Positions 44,580 through 51,760 of a stretch of 64,000 bases of DNA are shown piece after piece. A model generated the notes under the pieces. It had not been told where the DNA came from, made no database searches, and worked only from the letters and a program-made list of their open reading frames with translations. Within the stretch, counting starts at the first letter, position 1, and every line of letters begins with the position of its first letter. The position numbers were made by a program, and so were the translations under genes. Origin of the DNA: Streptomyces sp. NBC_01428 (lineage in GTDB: Bacteria > Actinomycetota > Actinomycetes > Streptomycetales > Streptomycetaceae); NCBI RefSeq assembly GCF_036231965.1, contig NZ_CP109499.1, positions 3,348,001 through 3,412,000 on the forward strand. The letters run 5' to 3'.

Positions 44580-44864
44580 GCCGTGCGCGAGGCGGGCGCG
44601 TGGCCGAAAGCCGGGACGGTTCGACCGTCTGACGCCTGGGTACGTCAACCCGGCGCGCGCTCTTCCGATTTGGGCCCCGCAGACCCCTAGCCACTGTCCG
44701 TGCTCGTGGGCTTACTATGAGTGACAGCAAGGGACGGGGTCCCCAGGACAGGAAAGACGGGAGCGCGGTAGCGTCACCGCTGCACGACGTAGCGCGTTAC
44801 CCCGGGGGGCGACCCTCGGCCCCCGAGAGAGCTCGAATGAGCTTGTACCACCATGGAGGTGAGG
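44580..44864 (+). promoter_or_regulatory. 285-base region upstream of the anti-sigma/sigH operon
   Basis: No gene is seen here. An AT-richer stretch (CTTACTATGAGTGACAGC, 44711-44728) could be a promoter. AGTGAC there and TCACC at 44775 are halves of a BldD-like site, but they are too far apart to call one. In S. coelicolor sigH promoters are complex and repressed by BldD; the details were not resolvable here. Confidence 0.3.
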
Positions 44865-45278
44865 GTGTCCCAGATCGCAGGCGAGCCCGCGACGAAGGAC
44901 TTCGTGGAAGTCCGGCTGCCGGCCGCGGGTGCCTACCTGTCGGTACTGCGCACGGCCACGGCCGGGCTGGCGGCCCGGTTGGACTTCACCCTCGACGAGA
45001 TCGAGGATCTGCGCATCGCGGTGGACGAGGCCTGCGCGATCCTGCTGCAGCAGGCCGTTCCCGGCTCCGTCCTCAGCTGTGTCTTCCGGCTCATCGAGGA
45101 CTCACTGGAGGTCACGGTCTCCGCTCCGACCACCGACGGTCACGCTCCGTCACGGGACACGTTCGCGTGGACCGTACTGTCGGCCCTGGCCGGCAAGGTC
45201 GAATCCACCGTCGCCGAGGACAAGACCGTTTCGATCAGTCTCTACAAACAGCGCGGCGCGGGACCCGGGCCGGCGTGA
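44865..45278 (+). CDS. RsbW-type anti-sigma factor of SigH (PrsH/UshX-like)
   Basis: A 137-residue HATPase_c-type anti-sigma kinase. It carries FVEVRLPAAGAYLSVLRTATAGLAARLDFTLDEIEDLRIAVDEACAILLQQ, the N-box-like RIAVDEAC segment of RsbW proteins. It should hold SigH inactive under non-stress conditions. GTG at 44865 is chosen because GGAGG lies five bases upstream; an ATG 12 bases earlier lacks a ribosome site. Its stop overlaps the sigH GTG (GTGA), so the two are made in balance. Confidence 0.87.
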   Translation: MSQIAGEPATKDFVEVRLPAAGAYLSVLRTATAGLAARLDFTLDEIEDLRIAVDEACAILLQQAVPGSVLSCVFRLIEDSLEVTVSAPTTDGHAPSRDTFAWTVLSALAGKVESTVAEDKTVSISLYKQRGAGPGPA

Positions 45279-46396
45279 AGGACGGGGACGGGCCGGTGCG
45301 GGACGAAGAGCGCGGCACACGGGAGCCCCCCGCGGAGCGCGCCGACGGCCCGGACGGGTCGCGGCACACGGCGGACGGCGTCGACGGCATCCCCGAGCAG
45401 GCCCGGCAGCATCCGGAGGGCGGCGCCGGCGAGGTGACCAGCGGGGCCGGCGCCGCGCAGTCCGGGGTCTCCCCCGTCCGGGGAGGTTCTCCCGGTCCGC
45501 GCGGTGCCGAGGTCATGGGGGAAGAGCCGCGGGCTCGGGGAATGGTGACGGGCGGGACTATGAGCGAGCACGAGCGAGACGCGGAGCAGAGCGTGCAGGG
45601 CACGCAGCACGGGCCGAGCGCCCAGCACATCCGGCACGACCCGCAGGACCGCAGCGCGGCCCGGGCGATGTTCGTCGAGCTGCGCAAGATGCAGGACAGC
45701 AGCGCCGAGTACGCGGAGCTGCGCAACCAGCTGGTCCGCATGCATCTGCCGCTCGTGGAGCACCTCGCGCGCCGGTTCCGCAATCGCGGTGAGCCGCTGG
45801 ACGACCTGACGCAGGTCGCGACGATCGGCCTGATCAAGTCGGTCGACCGCTTCGACCCGGAGCGCGGCGTCGAGTTCTCGACGTACGCGACGCCGACGGT
45901 GGTCGGCGAGATCAAGCGTCACTTCCGCGACAAGGGGTGGGCGGTCCGCGTCCCGCGCCGCCTCCAGGAGCTGCGGCTGGCCCTGACCACGGCCACCGCG
46001 GAGCTCTCCCAGCTGCACGGCCGGTCCCCGACGGTGCACGAGCTGGCCGAGAAGCTGGCCATCTCGGAGGAGGAGGTCCTGGAGGGCCTGGAGTCCGCGA
46101 ACGCGTACTCCACGCTGTCCCTGGACGTCCCGGACACGGACGACGAGTCGCCCGCGGTCGCGGACACCCTGGGCGCGGAGGACGAGGCGCTGGAAGGCGT
46201 CGAGTACCGGGAGTCGCTCAAGCCGCTGCTGGAGGACCTTCCGCCGCGGGAGAAGCGGATCCTGCTCCTTCGCTTCTTCGGCAACATGACGCAGTCGCAG
46301 ATCGCGCAGGAGGTCGGCATCTCGCAGATGCACGTCTCCCGGCTGCTGGCCCGCACCTTGGCCCAGCTGCGGGAGAAGCTCCTCGTCGAGGAGTGA
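45275..46396 (+). CDS. sigH: stress-response sigma factor SigH (SigB/SigF family)
   Basis: A 373-residue sigma-70-family protein. The first 110 residues are low-complexity and charged. Region 2 follows (LVEHLARRFRNRGEPLDDLTQVATIGLIKSVDRFDPERGVEFSTYATPTVVGEIKRHFRD), then region 3 (LHGRSPTVHELAEKLAISEEEVLEG). Region 4 is LPPREKRILLLRFFGNMTQSQIAQEVGISQMHVSRLLA. The GTG start overlaps the anti-sigma stop. Several in-frame ATG codons follow (for example before GEEPRARG and SEHERDAE), and S. coelicolor SigH is known to occur in several sizes, so shorter products are likely. The long N-terminus may be processed. Confidence 0.92.
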   Translation: MKDGDGPVRDEERGTREPPAERADGPDGSRHTADGVDGIPEQARQHPEGGAGEVTSGAGAAQSGVSPVRGGSPGPRGAEVMGEEPRARGMVTGGTMSEHERDAEQSVQGTQHGPSAQHIRHDPQDRSAARAMFVELRKMQDSSAEYAELRNQLVRMHLPLVEHLARRFRNRGEPLDDLTQVATIGLIKSVDRFDPERGVEFSTYATPTVVGEIKRHFRDKGWAVRVPRRLQELRLALTTATAELSQLHGRSPTVHELAEKLAISEEEVLEGLESANAYSTLSLDVPDTDDESPAVADTLGAEDEALEGVEYRESLKPLLEDLPPREKRILLLRFFGNMTQSQIAQEVGISQMHVSRLLARTLAQLREKLLVEE

Positions 46397-46402
46397 GAGC
46401 CG

Positions 46403-46855
46403 CTACTTCTCTTCCTGTACGTCGCCGCCGGGCCCTCGGATACCGAGGGCCCTCGTCGTTGCCGGGTTCACCAGCAGCACCAGGGCGGCCACCGCGACGA
46501 CCGCGAGGACGATGCCCGCGGGGATCGCGACACTGTCGGCCCGCAGCAGGTTGTAGGCGACGGGCAGGGCCATGACCTGGGTGATGACGGCCGGGCCACG
46601 GCTCCAGCCGCGGCGCAGCAGCAGTCCGCGCGCGGCCAGCAGCGGCAGCAGCGCCAGCACGATCAGCGTGACGCCGCCGGTGACGGCCTGCTGCCGGTCG
46701 TCGGGGTCGCCCGTGAGGCCGAGGACGAGGATGTAGACGCCGCCCGCCACGAGGGCGAGTCCCTCCAGCGCGGCCAGTGCCGCGGCGGCGGTCAGCCGTC
46801 CGGGGCGCGGTTCGGCGAGGGGGGCGTCGGGGGTGGGGTTCTGCTCTCGGCTCAC
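46403..46855 (-). CDS. integral membrane protein (4 TM)
   Basis: A 150-residue membrane protein. About four hydrophobic helices are seen (LTAAAALAALEGLALVAGGVYILVLG, AVTGGVTLIVLALLPLLAARGLL, AVITQVMALPVAYNLL, IPAGIVLAVVAVAALVLLV). It has a Pro-rich N-terminus and an acidic C-terminus. Function is unknown. It ends six bases from the convergent sigH stop. Confidence 0.8.
   Translation of the reverse strand: MSREQNPTPDAPLAEPRPGRLTAAAALAALEGLALVAGGVYILVLGLTGDPDDRQQAVTGGVTLIVLALLPLLAARGLLLRRGWSRGPAVITQVMALPVAYNLLRADSVAIPAGIVLAVVAVAALVLLVNPATTRALGIRGPGGDVQEEK
46429..46451. terminator. terminator-like hairpin inside the 3' end of the membrane protein gene
   Basis: A 10-bp perfect stem (46429-46438 with 46442-46451) and a three-base loop lie within the last codons of the minus-strand gene, about 33 bases past the sigH stop. 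With only six bases between the two genes, it may serve sigH while also coding protein. Confidence 0.5.
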
Positions 46856-47025
46856 TCCTGAAGAGTAGCCGTCGGCCCCGGACCGCCGGCCGCCCCGGGG
46901 GCGGCCGTTCCCCTGCGGGGAAGGCCCGGCGGGCGGTGCGCTGTGGCCCGGCTCACGCCCGGGTCTCTTACCGGACCCCTACCTCGGTCTGGGCCGAGTA
47001 CCACCCAGTAGGTACGCTGCATCGC

Positions 47026-47994
47026 ATGCGTGCACTTCTCGTGGTCAATCCGGCAGCAACCACCACAAGTGCGCGCACGCGTGATGTCCTGATCCATGCG
47101 TTGGCCAGCGAGATGAAGCTGGAGGCCGTGACCACCGAGTACCGCGGGCACGCCCGGGACCTCGGCCGGCAGGCCGCCGACAGCGACGAGATAGACCTGG
47201 TCGTGGCCCTCGGCGGGGACGGCACGGTCAACGAGGTCGTGAACGGTCTGCTGCACCGGGGCCCCGACCCGGACGCCCTGCCCCGCCTCGCTGTCGTCCC
47301 CGGCGGCTCCACCAATGTCTTCGCCCGGGCGCTCGGTCTGCCGAACGACGCCGTGGAGGCGACCGGAGCCCTGCTGGACGCCCTGCGCGAGGAACGGGAG
47401 CGGACCGTGGGCCTCGGCCTCGCCGCAGGGACCCCCGGCACGGAGGACGAGGCCGTCCCCTCCCGCTGGTTCACCTTCTGCGCCGGGCTCGGCTTCGACG
47501 CGGGAGTGGTGGGCCGGGTCGAGCAGCAGCGCGAGCTCGGCCGGCGGTCGACGCATGCGCTGTATCTCCGCCAGGTGATGCGGCAGTTTCTGGACGAACC
47601 GCACCGCCGGCACGGAACGATCACACTGGAGCGCCCCGGCGCGGACCCGGTGACCGATCTGGTGCTCTCCATCATCTGCAACACCGCGCCGTGGACGTTT
47701 CTCGGCAATCGTCCGGTGTACGCGTCGCCTAAGGCCTCGTTCGATACGGGGCTCGACGTACTCGGCCTCAGCCGCATGTCGACGGCCTCGGTTGCCCGGT
47801 ATGCCACCCAGTTGCTCACTTCGTCCCCCGACCGGGGACCCCGCGGGAAGCACGCCCTCTCCCTGCACGACCTGACGGACTTCACCTTGCATTCGAAGGC
47901 CCCGCTGCCCCTCCAGATGGACGGCGACCACCTCGGACTGCGAACCAGCGTGACGTTCACAGGCGTACGCCGTGCACTGCGTGTGATTGTGTGA
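47026..47994 (+). CDS. diacylglycerol kinase-like lipid kinase
   Basis: A 322-residue DAGK/sphingosine-kinase-fold protein. Key motifs are LLVVNPAATTTSARTRDVL, the nucleotide site VVALGGDGTVNEVVNGLLH and VVPGGSTNVFARALGL. The C-terminal beta-sandwich includes ICNTAPWTFLGNRPVYASPKASFDTGLDV. It probably phosphorylates a lipid at the inner membrane face. ATG at 47026 has no ribosome site and follows TACGCT by seven bases, so a leaderless mRNA is likely. Confidence 0.88.
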   Translation: MRALLVVNPAATTTSARTRDVLIHALASEMKLEAVTTEYRGHARDLGRQAADSDEIDLVVALGGDGTVNEVVNGLLHRGPDPDALPRLAVVPGGSTNVFARALGLPNDAVEATGALLDALREERERTVGLGLAAGTPGTEDEAVPSRWFTFCAGLGFDAGVVGRVEQQRELGRRSTHALYLRQVMRQFLDEPHRRHGTITLERPGADPVTDLVLSIICNTAPWTFLGNRPVYASPKASFDTGLDVLGLSRMSTASVARYATQLLTSSPDRGPRGKHALSLHDLTDFTLHSKAPLPLQMDGDHLGLRTSVTFTGVRRALRVIV

Positions 47995-48253
47995 GCGGAA
48001 GGGCCCAAAGTCCTTTCACTCGAACGTTTAGACCAGGGTCCACCCCATGGAAGTACGGCTGTGACCTAGTCGACACCGAGGAATCAAAAAAAACTTTCCA
48101 GAAGGGGTTGTATCCGCCGCTGAGGTTTGCGAGTCTCTACGTGGCGCTCGGGACGGCCCGCAACATCGGCCCCACAGAGCACCGGAACCCCTCCTCACAT
48201 CAAGGACCACACCAGTCCGTCTGGTCGTCGGCCCTTCACTTGTTGAGGGATTC

Positions 48254-48293
48254 GTGAAAGCGTTCACATTCACAAGCAACGTGCATGTAATAC
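48254..48293 (+). promoter_or_regulatory. wblE upstream element: GTGAAAGCGTTCAC inverted repeat and -10-like TAATAC
   Basis: An inverted repeat GTGAA-AGCG-TTCAC (48254-48267, with a third TTCAC copy two bases later) lies 45-58 bases before the wblE ATG. TAATAC at 48288-48293 follows and may be a -10. The 317-base gap upstream (47995-48311) also has a poly-A tract at 48085-48093 and no gene. Confidence 0.4.
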
Positions 48294-48311
48294 CAAGGAG
48301 AGGTAGCAGCC

Positions 48312-48569
48312 ATGGACTGGCGTCACAACGCCGTTTGCCGCGAGGAAGACCCCGAGCTCTTCTTCCCCATCGGCAACACCGGTCCTGCGCTGCTGCAGAT
48401 CGAGGAAGCCAAGGCCGTCTGCCGCCGCTGCCCCGTCATGGAGCAGTGCCTGCAGTGGGCGCTCGAGTCCGGCCAGGACTCCGGCGTCTGGGGTGGCCTC
48501 AGCGAGGACGAGCGCCGCGCAATGAAGCGCCGTGCCGCCCGCAACCGAGCTCGTCAGGCCACCGCCTGA
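48312..48569 (+). CDS. wblE: WhiB-family transcriptional regulator WblE
   Basis: An 85-residue WhiB protein with four cluster cysteines (C9, C37, C40, C46; C-x2-C-x5-C), the GVWGG turn and a basic C-terminus (RRAMKRRAARNRARQ). It binds a [4Fe-4S] cluster and works with the primary sigma factor. WblE/WhiB1-type members are redox-responsive and often essential. ATG at 48312 has AAGGAGAGG. It is monocistronic, closed by the hairpin at 48681. Confidence 0.95.
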   Translation: MDWRHNAVCREEDPELFFPIGNTGPALLQIEEAKAVCRRCPVMEQCLQWALESGQDSGVWGGLSEDERRAMKRRAARNRARQATA

Positions 48570-48680
48570 CGTTCCACCCCGCACGAGCCTGAGCTTGGCG
48601 GCGCGTACAGCGTGTACGCATCTCCCGCCCCCGAGCCGCAGCGCGCAGTACCCCGATGCGCTTGATTGCAACGAGCTTTC

Positions 48681-48708
48681 AGCCCCGGACCACTTGTGGT
48701 CCGGGGCT
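48681..48708. terminator. bidirectional terminator between wblE and histidine kinase
   Basis: A 12-bp perfect stem (48681-48692 with 48697-48708) and four-base loop lie between convergent genes. The 252-base gap around it shows no gene. Confidence 0.8.
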
Positions 48709-48821
48709 CATTGCTGTGCGCAGATGGCCCGCATCCGCAGAGGGTCACCCTGAGTGACCGACCGAGCGGTCGTCGACTGCCGCCGTTCGGGGGCCAGTTG
48801 TGCGGATCGTGTGGCGATCGG

Positions 48822-50297
48822 CTACTTGGGCACGCGCACCGGAAGGTCCAGGATCACCTGGGTGCCGCGCTCCGGGGCGGCGACCATGTCGAACGTGCCG
48901 CCCAACTCGCCCTCCACCAGCGTCCGTACGATCTGGAGGCCGAGGTTGCCCGAGCGGTGCGGGTCGAAGCCCTCGGGCAGTCCGACCCCGTCGTCCTGGA
49001 CGGTGACCAGCAGGCGGGCCTCCTTGGCGGTGCCGCCGCGGACCGCCGAGACCTCGACGGTGCCCCGGTCGCCCTCGCGGAAGCCGTGCTCCAGCGCGTT
49101 CTGGAGGATCTCGGTGAGGACCATGGACAGCGGGGTGGCGACCTCGGCGTCCAGGATGCCGAAGCGTCCGGTGCGCCGGCCGGTGACCTTGCCGGGGGAG
49201 ATCTCGGCGACCATGGCGAGCACCCGGTCCGCGATCTCGTCGAACTCGACCCGCTCGTCCAGGTTCTGGGAGAGCGTCTCGTGCACGATCGCGATGGAAC
49301 CGACCCGGCGCACGGCCTCCTCCAGCGCCTCCCGGCCGCTCTCCGAGTCGATGCGCCGGGCCTGGAGCCGCAACAGGGCGGCGACCGTCTGGAGGTTGTT
49401 CTTCACCCGGTGGTGGATCTCCCGGATGGTGGCGTCCTTGGTGATCAACTCGCGCTCGCGGCGGCGCAGTTCGGTGACGTCCCGGAGCAGCACCAGGGAT
49501 CCGACGCGGGTGCCCTTGGGCTTGAGCGGGATCGCCCGCAGCTGGATCACGCCTTCGGCGCTCTCGATCTCGAACTCGCGGGGCGCCCAGCCGCTGGCGA
49601 CCTTGGCCAGCGCCTCGTCCACCGGGCCGCGGGACGGGGCGAGTTCGGCGGTGGTGGAGCCGAGGTTGTGGCCGACCAGGTCGGCGGCGAGGCCGAGCCG
49701 GTGGTAGGCGGACAGCGCGTTCGGAGAGGCGTACTGGACGACGCCGTCCGCGTCGAGGCGGATCAGTCCGTCGCCGACCCGCGGCGAGGCGTCCATGTCG
49801 ACCTGCTGGTCGGGGAACGGGAAGGTGCCGGCCGCGATCATCTGGGCGAGGTCGGAGGCGCTCTGCAGATACGTCAGCTCGAGGCGGCTCGGGGTGCGCA
49901 CGGTGAGCAGGTTGGTGTTGCGGGCGATGACACCGAGGACGCGGCCCTCGCGCCGCACCGGAATGGACTCGACGCGGACCGGGACCTCCTCGCGCCACTC
50001 GGGGTCGCCCTCGCGCACGATCCGGCCCTCGTCGAGCGCCGCGTCCAGCAGGGGCCGGCGGCCGCGCGGGACCAGATGGCCGACCATGTCGTCCTGGTAC
50101 GAGGTCGGGCCCGTGTTCGGCCGCATCTGGGCGACCGAGACATAGCGGGTGCCGTCGCGCGTGGGAACCCACAGCACGAGGTCGGCGAAGGAGAGGTCGG
50201 AGAGCAACTGCCACTCCGAGACCAGCAGATGCAGCCACTCGAGATCGGAGTCACCGAGAGCGGTGTGCTGGCGTACGAGGTCGTTCATGGAGGGCAC
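48822..50297 (-). CDS. PdtaS-like sensor histidine kinase (HWE/HisKA_2)
   Basis: A 491-residue cytosolic kinase. A GAF-like domain (about 1-160) and a PAS domain (about 170-280, GDGLIRLDADGVVQYASPNALSAYHRLG) precede the HisKA_2 dimerisation helix with EIHHRVKNNLQTVAALLRLQARR. The ATPase domain follows: LTEILQNALEHGF, VTVQDDGVGLPEGFDP and SGNLGLQIVRTLV. This is the family of the mycobacterial PdtaS kinase, which acts with an ANTAR-type RNA-binding regulator. No regulator gene is adjacent. Start is GTG 50297 or ATG 50288; TACGCT lies seven bases before 50297. Confidence 0.9.
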   Translation of the reverse strand: MPSMNDLVRQHTALGDSDLEWLHLLVSEWQLLSDLSFADLVLWVPTRDGTRYVSVAQMRPNTGPTSYQDDMVGHLVPRGRRPLLDAALDEGRIVREGDPEWREEVPVRVESIPVRREGRVLGVIARNTNLLTVRTPSRLELTYLQSASDLAQMIAAGTFPFPDQQVDMDASPRVGDGLIRLDADGVVQYASPNALSAYHRLGLAADLVGHNLGSTTAELAPSRGPVDEALAKVASGWAPREFEIESAEGVIQLRAIPLKPKGTRVGSLVLLRDVTELRRRERELITKDATIREIHHRVKNNLQTVAALLRLQARRIDSESGREALEEAVRRVGSIAIVHETLSQNLDERVEFDEIADRVLAMVAEISPGKVTGRRTGRFGILDAEVATPLSMVLTEILQNALEHGFREGDRGTVEVSAVRGGTAKEARLLVTVQDDGVGLPEGFDPHRSGNLGLQIVRTLVEGELGGTFDMVAAPERGTQVILDLPVRVPK

Positions 50298-50577
50298 GTG
50301 TGCGAGCGTACCCGGCGGATCCGCCCGGACCCCGGTCAGCCGCCCGCAGCGGGCTCGGGAGCAGCGCGTACGGCCCCGGAGACACCCGCGGGCCGCGGCG
50401 CCTGGGAGGGACCCTCAACCCTCCCGGCACCGCAGCCCGGAGCAACAACGGCCACGGGGTGTGCGGTCCCGATCTGGCCGAAGAGAGGAGCCGGAGCAGT
50501 CAGGGCAGAGAGCGCCGGTTCCTCGGTCCGCCTTCCTGTGCGGGGAAGACGGAGGCTTGTTCAGTTTCTCAAAGCAT

Positions 50578-50593
50578 TGTGGACTAGACCATG
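50578..50593. promoter_or_regulatory. DasR-type operator (dre) midway between histidine kinase and nagB
   Basis: TGTGGACTAGACCATG matches 12 of 16 positions of the dre consensus ACTGGTCTAGACCACT, including the CTAGACCA core. It lies about 285 bases from either flanking start codon. Confidence 0.55.
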
Positions 50594-50807
50594 GTCCTGC
50601 GTCCATGTGTTCGCTGTCCATGCGTCCGCGGATGTTTGTTGTCGTCCGCTTCTCAAACACCCGCGACCGTCCATCAGACTAGCCCGCTTCGGTTCGTGAA
50701 CGGGCGGGATCGGCGGATGCCGTGGCCGGGCGGGCCTGCGCGTCCGGGGTGCCGCTGCCCCGTCCGGGACGAGCAGGGAGGACGACGGGAGGGTGCCGCT
50801 CTGCTAG

Positions 50808-50823
50808 ATTGGTCTATACCACA
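50808..50823 (+). promoter_or_regulatory. DasR operator (dre) of nagB
   Basis: ATTGGTCTATACCACA matches 13 of 16 positions of the dre consensus. It lies 55 bases before the nagB start and overlaps a TAGATT -10-like hexamer at 50805-50810, so bound DasR would block transcription. Confidence 0.8.
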
Positions 50824-50877
50824 CGTGTCCCCCTTCGGGTTCCAGTTGAGTCCCCTCTCCAGATCGGCAGGCCCAGC

Positions 50878-51663
50878 GTGGAAGTTGTCATCGTCCCGGA
50901 CGCCAAGGCGGGCGGCGAGCTGATCGCCGAGGCCATGGCGGAGCTGCTCAGGCGCAAGCCCGACGCCCTGCTCGGCGTGGCCACCGGCTCGACGCCGCTG
51001 CCCATCTACGAGGCGCTGGCGGCCACCGTGCGGTCCGGTGCCGTGGACGCCTCGGGCGCGCGCGTGGCGCAGCTCGACGAGTACGTGGGGCTGCCGGCCG
51101 AGCACCCCGAGTCCTACCGTTCCGTGCTGCGGCGCGAGGTGCTCGAACCGCTGGGGCTCGGCATGGACGCGTTCATGGGCCCGGACGGCACCGCGGCGGA
51201 CGTCCAGGCCGCCTGCGAGGCCTACGACGCGGCGCTGGCCGCCGCGGGCGGGGTCGACCTGCAGATCCTGGGCATCGGCACGGACGGGCACATCGGGTTC
51301 AACGAACCGTGCTCGTCGCTCGCCTCGCGCACCCGCATCAAGACGCTGACCGAGCAGACCCGGGTGGACAACGCGCGGTTCTTCGAGGGCGACATCGAGC
51401 AGGTCCCGCACCACGTCATCACCCAGGGCATCGGCACGATCCTGGAGGCGCGCCACCTCGTGCTCCTCGCCACCGGTGAGGGCAAGGCGGACGCGGTGGC
51501 GGCGACGGTCGAGGGGCCGGTCGCGGCGATCTGCCCGGCCTCCGCGCTGCAACTGCACCCGCACGCGACGGTCGTCGTCGACGAGGCCGCCGCGTCCAAG
51601 CTGAAGCTCGCGGACTACTTCCGCGCCACCTTCGCCGCCAAGCCGGACTGGCAGGGCATCTAG
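50878..51663 (+). CDS. nagB: glucosamine-6-phosphate deaminase
   Basis: A 261-residue NagB that converts glucosamine-6-phosphate to fructose-6-phosphate and ammonia, the last step of N-acetylglucosamine use. Motifs are LLGVATGSTPLPIYEAL, VAQLDEYVGLP and ILGIGTDGHIGFNEP (catalytic Asp/His/Glu). GTG at 50878 matches the usual family start MEVVIV. A dre site overlaps its promoter. Glucosamine-6-phosphate, its substrate, is the inducer that releases DasR, which closes a feedback loop. Confidence 0.97.
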   Translation: MEVVIVPDAKAGGELIAEAMAELLRRKPDALLGVATGSTPLPIYEALAATVRSGAVDASGARVAQLDEYVGLPAEHPESYRSVLRREVLEPLGLGMDAFMGPDGTAADVQAACEAYDAALAAAGGVDLQILGIGTDGHIGFNEPCSSLASRTRIKTLTEQTRVDNARFFEGDIEQVPHHVITQGIGTILEARHLVLLATGEGKADAVAATVEGPVAAICPASALQLHPHATVVVDEAAASKLKLADYFRATFAAKPDWQGI

Positions 51664-51693
51664 AGCCTGTCACCCGCGGTCGGCGGACGTACC

Positions 51694-51738
51694 CATGCCG
51701 GTGCCCGGTCCCCCCTGGGGAGACCGGGCACCGGCATG
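51694..51738. terminator. bidirectional terminator between nagB and dasD
   Basis: A 17-bp perfect stem (51694-51710 with 51722-51738) has an 11-base loop and lies between convergent genes. Confidence 0.85.
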
Positions 51739-51760
51739 TCCGGCCCGAGGGCCCGCGCGG

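Larger units (their letters stand above)
50298..50877. promoter_or_regulatory. 580-base divergent region (histidine kinase / nagB)
   Basis: No gene is seen here. It contains two DasR-type sites (50578-50593 and 50808-50823), a GACCATGGTC palindrome beside the first, and the direct repeat GTCCATG at about 50602 and 50617. The rest has no clear structure. Confidence 0.5.

Noticed and set aside
44719..44779. BldD box upstream of the sigH operon
   Set aside because: The AGTGA and TCACC halves are about 50 bases apart, too far for one operator.
44853..44864. ATG start for the anti-sigma gene
   Set aside because: No ribosome site precedes it, whereas GTG at 44865 has GGAGG at good spacing.
48080..48109. 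SigR-type promoter GGAAT...GTT upstream of wblE
   Set aside because: The spacer is 22 bases, longer than the 16-19 expected for SigR.
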